62,825 nucleotides of DNA from Cysteiniphilum halobium (GCF_003574425.1 NZ_KZ984542.1:1-62825); one strand, 5' to 3'; counted from the stretch's first letter, positions 44,719 to 52,174 are shown. Made by a program: numbers and translations. Notes: a model not told the origin generated them from the sequence alone.

Positions 44719-44864
44719 TGCGTTACAGAAAACCAAAAGAGTCGAAACAACGTAATCCGCAATACATCTACTGGCATCAAGGGCAAATAGTTAAGGCTGC
44801 GTTAGCTAGAGGTTGGAAAGTTTTTGTGATGAAGCTTGGTAGGCGTTGTTTAGTGAAGCAATAG
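44718..44864 (+). CDS. 48-aa basic protein overlapping traD
   Basis: The ATG overlaps the TGA of traD. The peptide MRYRKPKESKQRNPQYIYWHQG continues to a Trp/Lys/Arg-rich end and is strongly basic. It may be a small nucleic-acid-binding protein translationally coupled to traD. No family recognised. Confidence 0.5.
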   Translation: MRYRKPKESKQRNPQYIYWHQGQIVKAALARGWKVFVMKLGRRCLVKQ

Positions 44865-44882
44865 GCAAAAGGGAAAAAGAAA

Positions 44883-45050
44883 ATGCGAAGCGAAAGAAAA
44901 AACAACAACAACGACAACATATGCTTATCGAGTGGTGAGAGATTTGCATGTGGTTGTGTTCTCGCGTGCGGTTGTAGTTGTTTTAATTCTTTTTATATTG
45001 TTTTAAATGTTTTCGACACACTTAAAATCTTTATTAGTAAAGGGGTGTAG
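44883..45050 (+). CDS. Possible 55-aa ORF before the origin
   Basis: Start MRSERKNNNN and a Cys-rich middle (FACGCVLACGCSCF). It has only an A/G-rich leader and no convincing ribosome site. It may be spurious; it is listed because the 193-base gap to the iterons holds nothing else I can support. Confidence 0.2.
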   Translation: MRSERKNNNNDNICLSSGERFACGCVLACGCSCFNSFYIVLNVFDTLKIFISKGV

Positions 45051-45057
45051 CATGATA

Positions 45058-45224
45058 AAAACGACTTTTCTTATCCTTAAAACGACTTTTTTTATCCCAA
45101 TAACGACAATTCTTAACCTTAAAACGACTTTTCCTATCCCTAAAACGACTTTTTTTATCCTTGCTATTAGTAAAAACGACTTTTTTTATCCCTGTAAGAA
45201 AGTTAAAAACGACACTTCTATTTT
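45058..45224 (+). repeat. Iteron array of the plasmid origin
   Basis: Seven copies of a 19-bp unit AAAACGACTTTTTTTATCC start at 45058, 45079, 45100, 45121, 45142, 45173 and 45206. Copies 2, 5 and 6 match the consensus exactly; copies 1 and 4 differ by one base; copies 3 and 7 are degenerate. The first five are spaced exactly 21 bases, about two helical turns, and the next steps are 31 and 33 bases, close to three turns. They precede a Rep_3-family gene and are its likely binding sites. An open frame through this array is only the translation of the repeats. Confidence 0.9.
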
Positions 45225-45234
45225 CATGTCGTTT
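45207..45234. promoter_or_regulatory. Inverted iteron halves, candidate rep operator
   Basis: AAACGACA (45207-45214) and TGTCGTTT (45227-45234) are perfect inverted copies of the iteron core, 27 bases before the rep start. In Rep_3 plasmids an inverted iteron pair at the rep promoter serves as the site for autorepression by Rep dimers. Confidence 0.65.
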
Positions 45235-45260
45235 ATAGTAATGTCTAAGGTAGAATTCGC

Positions 45261-46553
45261 ATGAGGAGAAATGCTATTACTATAACAAAGGAAAAACTGG
45301 AAGATAGAATTGTAGTTCAGTCAAATAGTATTGTTGAAGCGCATTACAGCTTGGGTGTACCACATAAAAAAATTATCCTGATATTAGCTTCGCTAGTTAA
45401 TCCAAATGATACTGAATTTAGAGAAGTTGAGATTAAGGTAACAGAGCTTTGTAGAATATTAGATTTAGATGGCAAGCATTATTCTCATATCAGAAAAATA
45501 ACAGAAGAATTAAGTGGCAGTGTTATTAAGCTAATTACCAAAAATGGCAAGGCTTTAAGGCAAGCCCCCTGGATGAGTTATGCAGAGTATGAAGATGGTT
45601 TTGTGAGATTGAAACTCAATGATGCAATCAAGCCTTTTATACTTCAGTTAAGTGGTCACTTTACAGAATATAAATTGGCTTGTGCTATCCAATTAAAATC
45701 TATGTACTCAATTAGATTATATGAGCTATTAATGCAGTATAAAAAAATTAAATCTAGAAAATTTGATTTATCAGATCTTCGCAAGATTTTGTACATTCCC
45801 GATGACAAATTATCTAAGTGGCATGATTTTAAAAAGCGAGTTATTGATCATGCGCAGGCGGAATTAAAAGGTAAAAGCGATATTATTTTCACGTATGAGC
45901 CAGTAAAAACAGGCAGGTCAGTTACAGCTATAAATTTCAAAATAAAAACCAATAATACTTTTCTTGAAAAGATGGCTAAGAATTCGGATACAAGCTATCA
46001 TGAAGTGGTTTCAAAAAGTGATAATAAGCATTATATGGATGAGCTATCAAATGAATATGGAGATAGCTTTAGCTCAATGATTCTTGATAACTTAACATCT
46101 TCACATGAAACAGAGCTTGAAATAATTCTTAAAAATGAATTTAGCTTGGTAGATAAGGACATTTTAAAGCTTATTGATGATCACGGCAAAGAAAAACTCT
46201 GGGAAAAGTACCACTATTATCACTACAAAAAATCCACGACTGAGATAAAAAACCCAACGGCATGGTTCATTAATGCAGTCATCAAAGATTATAGCATCGC
46301 TGACATGAAGCAAGCTAAAACAATTGATGTTGACTGGGGCGACTTCAACCCAGATGAAACTAGACTAACTGATTTAAAAAATGAGTTAAAGCTACTGAAT
46401 GATACTCTTAAAGAAGCACAAGACAACCTAGCAAGTCCAGTAAGTCAGTATAGCTCGGCTTTGCGTGAGCAGTATCAAAAAGAGATTAAAATCACCAACG
46501 CAAAGATTGTAGATATTCAAAAAGAGATCAAGGAGCTAGATAATGCCAACTAA
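45261..46553 (+). CDS. rep: Rep_3-family (RepB/RepE-like) replication initiator
   Basis: 430 residues. Two winged-helix domains are seen: the first with LITLASLV-like KIILILASLVNPNDTEF, ITELCRILDLDGKHYSHIRKITEEL; the second with YKLACAIQLKSMYSIRLYELLMQYK... DLRKILYIPDDKLSKWHDFKKRVIDHAQAEL. This is the standard Rep_3 signature (SxYSIRLYELL... F... KVI). The last ~190 residues are an extension; its final ~45 residues form a coiled coil (LKNELKLLNDTLKEAQDNL). It binds the iterons at 45058-45224 to open the origin and likely represses itself. The start follows a weak AAGG site. Confidence 0.88.
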   Translation: MRRNAITITKEKLEDRIVVQSNSIVEAHYSLGVPHKKIILILASLVNPNDTEFREVEIKVTELCRILDLDGKHYSHIRKITEELSGSVIKLITKNGKALRQAPWMSYAEYEDGFVRLKLNDAIKPFILQLSGHFTEYKLACAIQLKSMYSIRLYELLMQYKKIKSRKFDLSDLRKILYIPDDKLSKWHDFKKRVIDHAQAELKGKSDIIFTYEPVKTGRSVTAINFKIKTNNTFLEKMAKNSDTSYHEVVSKSDNKHYMDELSNEYGDSFSSMILDNLTSSHETELEIILKNEFSLVDKDILKLIDDHGKEKLWEKYHYYHYKKSTTEIKNPTAWFINAVIKDYSIADMKQAKTIDVDWGDFNPDETRLTDLKNELKLLNDTLKEAQDNLASPVSQYSSALREQYQKEIKITNAKIVDIQKEIKELDNAN

Positions 46554-46791
46554 GAAAAAGCCAATTGAGCTTACACCTGAGGAAAAAGAGATTAAGTATT
46601 TTAAGTCACGCTACCACGAGTTAGTCATGGATAAAAACAGTTATCTGCATGATTTGCATTCGCCAGTGGCGCAATGTTCGGAAGAAATAGCTGCCGTTTA
46701 TAATCGTAAGATAGCTGAGATTGATGGTTATATTGAGAAAGTCAAAGATAAGCTAATTGCTAAAGGATTTAGATTGCATCATGGACAGTGA
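46543..46791 (+). CDS. 82-aa coiled-coil protein related to the Rep C-terminus
   Basis: The start overlaps the end of rep by 11 bases. Residues ~36-70 (LHSPVAQCSEEIAAVYNRKIAEIDGYIEKVK) repeat the pattern of the Rep tail (LASPVSQYSSALREQYQKEIKITNAKIVDIQ), so the two are paralogous segments. The helix-forming sequence could dimerise with the Rep tail and modulate it. No known family; the coupling to rep suggests a copy-number or stability role. Confidence 0.6.
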   Translation: MPTKKKPIELTPEEKEIKYFKSRYHELVMDKNSYLHDLHSPVAQCSEEIAAVYNRKIAEIDGYIEKVKDKLIAKGFRLHHGQ

Positions 46792-46874
46792 GTGACTGAC
46801 GAAAAAAGAGTTTAAAAAACGGAGAAAATGGCAATCACGCCTCAATATTTTAAACATATAGGAGTCATAGAGTA

Positions 46875-47432
46875 ATGGCAAAAGGCACAGTAAACAAAGT
46901 AATCATTATGGGCAGATTAGGCGCTGACCCAGAAGTCCGCTACATGCCCAGTGGCAATGCAGTAGCAAACGTCAATATTGCAACTAATGATGGCTACAAA
47001 GACAAACAAACTGGTCAATATATCGATGTTACCGAGTGGCACCGTGTTGTCATTTTCAACAAAATGGCAGAGGTGGTTCAGCAGTATTGTAAAAAAGGCA
47101 GTCAGCTTTATGTTGAGGGTCGCATTCGTACGAATAAATGGACTGACCAAACAGGCGTAGATCGTTATACGACTGAGATCGTTGCCAATGAGATTCAATT
47201 AATGGGCGGAAGCTTGCAAGGTAGTCATAATCCACCAGTGGATAGCTACGAGCAGAATCATATTGCAACGCCATCAAGTCAATCATTGGCGCAAACAACG
47301 ACACCAAACAATGATTATGCCAGAGCAAAAGGTGAAAGACCGTCAAATGGTAATCATCAAGGCAATTTGCCAACGCCAGAGAATATGGCAACGGCTACAG
47401 GTGGTTTTGAAGATGATGATCTACCATTTTAA
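46875..47432 (+). CDS. ssb: Single-stranded DNA-binding protein
   Basis: 185 residues. MAKGTVNKVIIMGRLGADPEVRYMPSG is the canonical SSB start. TEWHRVVIFNKMAEVVQQYCKKGSQLYVEGRIRTNKW completes the OB fold. A Gln/Asn/Pro-rich linker ends in the acidic tip DDDLPF used to recruit partner proteins. Plasmid SSBs protect transferred single strands and support replication. AGGAGTCATAGAG precedes the ATG. It lies between the rep genes and a DsbA-like gene. Confidence 0.95.
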   Translation: MAKGTVNKVIIMGRLGADPEVRYMPSGNAVANVNIATNDGYKDKQTGQYIDVTEWHRVVIFNKMAEVVQQYCKKGSQLYVEGRIRTNKWTDQTGVDRYTTEIVANEIQLMGGSLQGSHNPPVDSYEQNHIATPSSQSLAQTTTPNNDYARAKGERPSNGNHQGNLPTPENMATATGGFEDDDLPF

Positions 47433-47448
47433 AAGGTAGGTGTGTCAA

Positions 47449-48042
47449 ATGGTTATTCATATCACAAAAAAATTGTCATGCTTTGCTTTACTTGGTTTCT
47501 TCTTTTTGACCCAACAAGTCAATGCAGCAATCATTGAGCAACAAGGAAGATCACCAGTAAGCGTTGTTGAGGTATTAGACTACAACTGCATTCATTGCCA
47601 TAACCAAGAATTAACAATGCTTGATGTGCGGAGAGAGTTTAAACAAGTCACTTTTAAGGTGCTGCCTGTAGCAATCCTAAAGCCAAGCTCAATCGAAAAA
47701 GCAGCCGTAGCGTATGAATTAGCGCTTAATTATCCGAATGCTTTTCAAGGCTATCATTTAGCGTTATTAGCTGATGGTAGAAGTAGCGATAGCTATTTAT
47801 CGCAGTATTTCTCAAAAGATTTGGTAAATAAAATTATTAATAACGCAAAGGACAATAAAGCCATATTTAATCAAATGCAATATGGTCAGAGTTTGTTAGA
47901 TCATTATGATTCAGGTACACCCTTACTTCTTATCTATGATCGTCATATTAGCAAAGACAAACCAGTTATGGTTTTTAAAGGTGAAACCAATTTTAATCAA
48001 TTAGAGAGGGGGATTGACCACTATGTCAGAAGAAATAATTGA
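47449..48042 (+). CDS. DsbA-like periplasmic thiol oxidoreductase
   Basis: 197 residues from ATG 47449 behind AGGTAGG; a GTG nine bases upstream is not preferred. A signal peptide is cleaved near VNAAI. The active site is DYNCIHCHNQE with Cys47 and Cys50, and the cis-proline loop is GTPLLLIY. It probably forms disulphides in the secreted transfer and pilus proteins, several of which have paired cysteines. The CIHC dipeptide differs from E. coli DsbA (CPHC). It overlaps the next gene by 20 bases. Confidence 0.8.
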   Translation: MVIHITKKLSCFALLGFFFLTQQVNAAIIEQQGRSPVSVVEVLDYNCIHCHNQELTMLDVRREFKQVTFKVLPVAILKPSSIEKAAVAYELALNYPNAFQGYHLALLADGRSSDSYLSQYFSKDLVNKIINNAKDNKAIFNQMQYGQSLLDHYDSGTPLLLIYDRHISKDKPVMVFKGETNFNQLERGIDHYVRRNN

Positions 48043-49780
48043 ACCAAGCTACGTCAGTCGCAAGCTATCATTTAATCGCGTTGTCATACAGCACAATATG
48101 TATAAGGCAATGGACGCGTATGTCTATTATATATTTGGGCTACTTGTTCCTTGGGTAGCTTATCAAATGTTAAGAATATTCACAGGTTACCAAGTGCATT
48201 ATTTAAATAATTGGATTACTAATTTTAGTATTGCAATAATGCTTAATGTTATCGTGGTAATCGCACTAATATATCGCTGGTTGACGATACCATATCCCGA
48301 AGTTTTTGCTTTTCCAACAAAAAACTTTATCGAGATTAGGCAGTTCATGCACCCAGATTTTTCGCCAGTGTTAAAAGAGGTTATCGCAAAAACACTAGAT
48401 CGAGCGTACAAGTATGTGTCGTTATATCAAGGTGAAGATTATGCCGACCAATGGGCGAATAAGTCGGCAAAAAAGATTAAGTATGTGTTTCATCAAGAGA
48501 GCTTTGATTATGGGAAGATGTACCTCAGTTTAGAAAACTGGAAACGTGATCATGCCATTATGGTGGTGTCATTTTTAACCGTTTTGTACCGAACAATCGA
48601 GGACGAGTTAGCCGATGATGTGTTTGGTAAAAGGCAACCTAAGTTTAAAGACTTCATGTTTAGAGTGTGCAACATTCCTGAGCTATTTAACACTCTTCAA
48701 GCAAATAGTTATCGCTTATTTGACTTGCCTAATTTAATATATAACCGTCCCATCTATATCAATCAAGATGAGGTTAGCATTGAAAAATTAGAGCAAGTGG
48801 TATCAAGCAAATACTCGCGTGAAAATTTTAGAAGCTGGGCGATGAAAGCAAGACGTTTTACAACATTCAATGAGAAAGATAGTTGGTTTTTTACCAATGG
48901 GGAATTTCCAAGAACCGTATTCATCACAGAAGCTGCATTGATCTCTTATAAAATTGAGTCTGAGCAGTTTAATCTTGACGAAGAGTTTAAGGATATATGG
49001 AAAGAAGAGTACATCTTAAATCAACGTGTTTATCGATTCCCAGATATACTCAATGTTGATACAAATATCACGGCATTCCCATTAACAGACAAGCCAGTTA
49101 ATGTTGGGAATGATGGTGCAATTATCGATTCAAGTGGAGCAGTAGAATCAAGTCAATCAGATAATTTAATTGATAAAGACAAGTTCGATGAGTGGGTTGA
49201 CCTTAAACTTTTGGAGCATATACCTAACTCAGTTGATGGGTGGTTTTATGTTGAAGATGAGGAAAAGCAACGCGTTATTTTAATCACTAAAAAGGCATTA
49301 AATGAATGGATTATTGATTGTGAAAATAAGTATTCATTAGATGACTTAATGAGTAGTAATATTTTATTAAAAGCGAAGTTTTTAGTAAATGAGGAACATG
49401 TTGCTTATGGCTATAGAAAATCGATAAAATTTTATCAAGAGAGTTATCCTAAGGTTAACAGACTTGAAGAAATTGGCAGTGAAAACATTTCCGATAATCA
49501 GGATAATATAGTAGATAAATTCATAAAATATTTATCAAAAAATCCTGCCAATTCAGATGAAAAGTATTTCTTATATAACCCATTTCAATATAAAGAGTTG
49601 ACTTTTATAACGCAAAAAGGATTAGAATTATTTAGTCTAAACGATGATGATATTACTGATTTAATCAAAGAAAGTGTGCTTCAAAGTAACGAATACTTTT
49701 ATAAAAAAGATCGTGTTTATGCGTTTGAATTTGAGTGCAAAAATGCGATTGACCCATACATGAAAATCACAAAATCTTAG
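48023..49780 (+). CDS. Membrane protein with a triplicated C-terminal module
   Basis: 585 residues from ATG 48023, after GAGAGGGGGATTG in the previous gene. Two membrane helices (~32-50 and ~68-90) are followed by a large cytoplasmic part. Three related modules are seen near residues 285-320 (WFFTNGEFPRTVFITEAAL), 400-432 (WFYVEDEEKQRVILITKKAL) and 515-545 (YFLYNPFQYKELTFITQKGL), each aromatic-F... R/E... F/LIT-x-x-x-L. I do not recognise a family. No relaxase or ATPase motif is visible. It closes the rep/ssb/dsb unit and may connect transfer to the membrane. Confidence 0.65.
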   Translation: MSEEIIEPSYVSRKLSFNRVVIQHNMYKAMDAYVYYIFGLLVPWVAYQMLRIFTGYQVHYLNNWITNFSIAIMLNVIVVIALIYRWLTIPYPEVFAFPTKNFIEIRQFMHPDFSPVLKEVIAKTLDRAYKYVSLYQGEDYADQWANKSAKKIKYVFHQESFDYGKMYLSLENWKRDHAIMVVSFLTVLYRTIEDELADDVFGKRQPKFKDFMFRVCNIPELFNTLQANSYRLFDLPNLIYNRPIYINQDEVSIEKLEQVVSSKYSRENFRSWAMKARRFTTFNEKDSWFFTNGEFPRTVFITEAALISYKIESEQFNLDEEFKDIWKEEYILNQRVYRFPDILNVDTNITAFPLTDKPVNVGNDGAIIDSSGAVESSQSDNLIDKDKFDEWVDLKLLEHIPNSVDGWFYVEDEEKQRVILITKKALNEWIIDCENKYSLDDLMSSNILLKAKFLVNEEHVAYGYRKSIKFYQESYPKVNRLEEIGSENISDNQDNIVDKFIKYLSKNPANSDEKYFLYNPFQYKELTFITQKGLELFSLNDDDITDLIKESVLQSNEYFYKKDRVYAFEFECKNAIDPYMKITKS

Positions 49781-49835
49781 CGATATTTTCTGTCTAATAT
49801 TCTCTTTTTTTTCTTTAAATTCACTCTCAAATAAT

Positions 49836-49914
49836 CCACCATTTAGTGTTGTTATCAACTGGTAACTGTAAGCATGACAGATCATAAGTTATGCAAAACG
49901 CTAAATTATGGTGG
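49836..49914 (+). other. Large inverted pair, possible structured RNA
   Basis: CCACCAT (49836-49842) pairs with ATGGTGG (49908-49914), extended by TTAG/CTAA. The enclosed ~65 bases contain smaller complementary runs (GTTA/TAAC, GCAT/ATGC). It lies 55 bases after the preceding gene. The region 49781-50796 has no convincing gene; this is its first element. Confidence 0.35.
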
Positions 49915-50091
49915 TGAATTTTTATCTGCTGACGAGACCCAAGAACAATAGTGACTGGAGAAGTCTTGCTTTCTATAAATCCTTTAAAATAAAGATTACA
50001 TCTATAAATAATATTCTTTCAAAAGATTATATAAAATATTTTGCCGTAAATAGTGCTTTACAACAAAAATTTAATTTTTGAAAATAGTAGT

Positions 50092-50160
50092 CGTCACAAA
50101 GACAAGCTGACGAGCTGTAAAGCAGCGAAACGCTTACAAAGCGTCTTTGTCCATGTGACG
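50092..50160 (+). other. Multi-stem structured element before the 17-bp repeats
   Basis: CGTCACA (50092-50098) pairs with TGTGACG (50154-50160); AAGAC (50099-50103) pairs with GTCTT (50143-50147); an inner hairpin AGCG-AAA-CGCT is bracketed by GTA/TAC. Its centre, TGTAAAGCAGCGAAA (50116-50130), resembles the downstream repeat unit. It could be a cis-acting RNA or a DNA cruciform. Confidence 0.45.
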
Positions 50161-50216
50161 TTAAAAGAAGCATGCATATTTCTGAATGTGGCATGTGCAA
50201 GTTATGTTTTTGTAGG

Positions 50217-50559
50217 AGTAACAACAAGTGAAACGATAGGAAATGTAACTAAGAAATTGAAACCAAATAGCGTAAATAGTTATTTACTATTCTCAGTAAC
50301 AGCAGGTGAAAATGAATGGTTAAATATCTATGGCATAAATTATAAATATCTTTTAGTAACAGCAGGTGAAAGAAGAGCAGAATATTTATGATTTATGTTT
50401 CGGATAGCATTTAGTAACAGCAGGTGAAAGATGTAAGCAATATTCGGAAAACTCGATCAGTAACAGCAGGTGAAAATTCGGGGAGCGTTAAGGTTTTGAC
50501 GGAGTTAAAAACTCTAAGCTTTATTAGTGATGTATTTGATTTAGTAACAGCAGGTGAAA
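50217..50559 (+). repeat. Irregularly spaced 17-bp direct repeats AGTAACAGCAGGTGAAA
   Basis: Five identical copies begin at 50295, 50355, 50413, 50459 and 50543, all on the plus strand. A two-mismatch copy (AGTAACAACAAGTGAAA) is at 50217 and a more diverged one lies inside the structured element at 50116-50130. Four of the five exact copies end their upstream spacer in T-runs or TTT. Spacing between starts is 60, 58, 46 and 84, so it is not a CRISPR array. The spacers share no similarity. Candidates are protein-binding iterons or an RNA-level signal; each copy also contains stop codons (TAG/TAA) followed by an AGGTGA ribosome-like site. Confidence 0.85.
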
Positions 50560-50721
50560 ATGAAAATGCAGAAGTAATATGGTCGAAGATTAATATGCTG
50601 TTAATCATGATTATTTAACATAGCCATTGTGTTAAACACAAGTTAAATAGTTACGATAGATTTTGGTTGATCACAAAAAAGAAGAAAACGAATTAGTCAC
50701 TATCTTTTAAAGATAGCCCAT

Positions 50722-50799
50722 CCCATAAAGGGGAGTATAGCTCCCTATTGGGGTGGTTGTATTCCCTTTTTTATTTCGATAATTAAGGAGAATACAATG
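50722..50799 (+). promoter_or_regulatory. Intercistronic riboregulator copy 1
   Basis: Arm a GGGAGTATA (50731-50739). Its 5' half pairs with the near strand CTCCC (50741-50745); the whole arm pairs with the far strand TGTATTCCC (50758-50766), which is followed by six T. The far strand (TTGTATTC, 50757-50764) also pairs with GAATACAA (50790-50797) next to the ribosome site and first base of the ATG at 50797. A palindrome TATCTTTTAAAGATA (50701-50715) precedes it. Confidence 0.75.
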
Positions 50800-51381
50800 A
50801 CAATGAAAACGAAAGAATTAGACGAAAAAACACTAGGCATGATTCGTTATGCTGTGATGATTAAGGCTTCAAAAATAAGTGAAGAATTATCATTAAGTGA
50901 TACACGTTTAATTCAAAGTATGCTGATTAAATTTATTGATTTAATTTGTGAAAGCTATTCGGATATTATCCGCTATCTTCCACGATTAAACTTTAAGTTA
51001 AATTTCAATTTTGATGAGCTAAACTTTCATCAAAATAAGTCGACGGACGATGAAGTTTTAACAGCTTACTTAGAAAAGAAAATGACACCGTGGCAGATCA
51101 GAGCCGATCAGTCTGATTTTTTTGAACAAGCAATTGCTTTAAAGGTCAAAAAGATTCAGCAAGGCACGTTTTTAAGTCTGTCCGAAAAGATGCTTAACAA
51201 TTCATTAAAAGCATATATAAAGAACGAGTTAAACGCTAACGATGGCACGATATTATCATTGCTTATGCACTTGAAATATGTGTCACCTGTTTTGACGTTT
51301 GACATCAAAGACTTTGATTGCTTGCCTACGGTTGATCAGATAAAGATTAGCCGAGCATTGCGATCACTAGAAATAAATTAA
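50797..51381 (+). CDS. 194-aa protein of unknown function, first of the riboregulated set
   Basis: Helical, soluble protein with no signal or membrane segment; starts MTMKTKELDEKTLGMIRYAVM (a second ATG at 50803 is possible). The middle (YLPRLNFKLNFNFDELNF) is aromatic-rich, and MTPWQIRADQSDFFEQAIALK suggests a compact helical domain. No catalytic or DNA-binding motif is evident. AAGGAG precedes the ATG by seven bases but can be covered by the upstream far strand. It is the first of six genes that each have this type of leader. Function unknown. Confidence 0.7.
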   Translation: MTMKTKELDEKTLGMIRYAVMIKASKISEELSLSDTRLIQSMLIKFIDLICESYSDIIRYLPRLNFKLNFNFDELNFHQNKSTDDEVLTAYLEKKMTPWQIRADQSDFFEQAIALKVKKIQQGTFLSLSEKMLNNSLKAYIKNELNANDGTILSLLMHLKYVSPVLTFDIKDFDCLPTVDQIKISRALRSLEIN

Positions 51382-51386
51382 ACCAT

Positions 51387-51476
51387 CCCAACAAGGGAAG
51401 CATTTGTCTTCCCGTAAGGGGTGCATTTTGTTTCCCTTTTTTGTTTTTTAAAATCAATAAAAGGAGAAATAGAATG
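51387..51476 (+). promoter_or_regulatory. Intercistronic riboregulator copy 2
   Basis: Arm a GGGAAGCA (51395-51402). Near strand CTTCCC (51408-51413) pairs with its first six bases; far strand TGTTTCCC (51429-51436) pairs with all eight and is followed by six T (51437-51442). The far strand CATTTTGTTTC (51424-51434) pairs over 11 bases with GAAATAGAATG (51466-51476), which includes the ATG of the next gene. Confidence 0.78.
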
Positions 51477-52082
51477 ACTACGTTTAATAAAAATCAATTT
51501 ACAGTTCTTGGTAAGGCGAACACATCTAAAACAGCTCAGTCTGGGCAAGGTGTTAAGTCAAATCAGAAAAATAGTAAAAGTACCAAAGCTAATAATGTTG
51601 CAGTGATAAATACTTTTGATCTAGTTGATGTCATTGATTCAGTGACAGATATTGACCCAAAAGATTTATCGCACGTTAAAGTCTCGCTTAAAGGTGAGTT
51701 CATTAACTGCGGCAACGTAACCTATGCTAATAAAGTCTATAACCACGTGAAAGCGCATTATAGACGTAAAGGCTTTAAGGTTGGCTTATTGGAGCAATAC
51801 TTAATGATTGTGCCAAGAGTACATAAAGAATTTGATGTGCCTGATTTTTCAGCCTATCAGCTACCAGACTTCAAAAAAGAGTTTGCACATAGCTTGTTAG
51901 GCAAAAAACAAGAAGTAGGCGGTCATGTAGTGGCAAATAGTCCTAGTGGATTTGAGCAACAGCTTGCTGAAATATCTGAAAAGAATAACAGCAAGAAGCT
52001 TATATTCATCATTGGTGCATTATTAACGTGTGTCGGTGGGATTTTAGGATTTGTCGCCAACATGAGTAATCAAAACAAATAG
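51474..52082 (+). CDS. Tail-anchored membrane protein of unknown function
   Basis: 202 residues from ATG 51474 behind AAAGGAGAAAT; an upstream ATG lies in the hairpin region and is rejected. The N-terminal ~50 residues are polar and low-complexity. The middle has a compact predicted fold (LSHVKVSLKGEFINCGNVTYANKVYNH). The C-terminus is a single transmembrane helix (LIFIIGALLTCVGGILGFVAN), so the protein is anchored with its bulk in the cytoplasm. Position in the riboregulated set is its only context. No family recognised. Confidence 0.7.
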   Translation: MTTFNKNQFTVLGKANTSKTAQSGQGVKSNQKNSKSTKANNVAVINTFDLVDVIDSVTDIDPKDLSHVKVSLKGEFINCGNVTYANKVYNHVKAHYRRKGFKVGLLEQYLMIVPRVHKEFDVPDFSAYQLPDFKKEFAHSLLGKKQEVGGHVVANSPSGFEQQLAEISEKNNSKKLIFIIGALLTCVGGILGFVANMSNQNK

Positions 52083-52097
52083 AAGAAATAACAACAG

Positions 52098-52171
52098 CCC
52101 ATGCAGGGAATAATCCCTGTATGGTGGATTGTTTCCTGTGTGATTTGTATATCAACCACAAGGAAGCAATC
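52098..52171 (+). promoter_or_regulatory. Intercistronic riboregulator copy 3
   Basis: Arm a CAGGGAATAATCC (52104-52116). Near strand TCCCTG (52114-52119) closes a 6-bp hairpin with a 4-base loop. Far strand GGATTGTTTCCTG (52126-52138) pairs over all 13 bases. GATTGTTTCCT (52127-52137) also pairs with AGGAAGCAATC (52161-52171), the ribosome site of the gene at 52175. There is no T-run, and the start codon is not covered in this copy. Confidence 0.72.
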
Positions 52172-52174
52172 TAA

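Noticed and set aside
45007-45264. 85-aa ORF upstream of rep
   Set aside because: Its sequence (repeated KTTF-type units) is the translation of the 21-bp iterons; the repeats explain it.
50217-50559. CRISPR array
   Set aside because: The repeat is only 17 bp, the spacing is irregular (46-84 bp between starts) and no cas1/cas2 or effector is present; the Cas4-like nuclease alone is not enough.
50411-50608. Minus-strand 65-aa ORF over the repeats
   Set aside because: Only an antisense reading of the repeat units; no ribosome site.
50053-50618. ORFs translating the repeats as VTAGE(N/R)
   Set aside because: Repeat spacing of 58 and 46 breaks the frame; identity at all 17 bases with unrelated flanks fits DNA/RNA selection, not protein.
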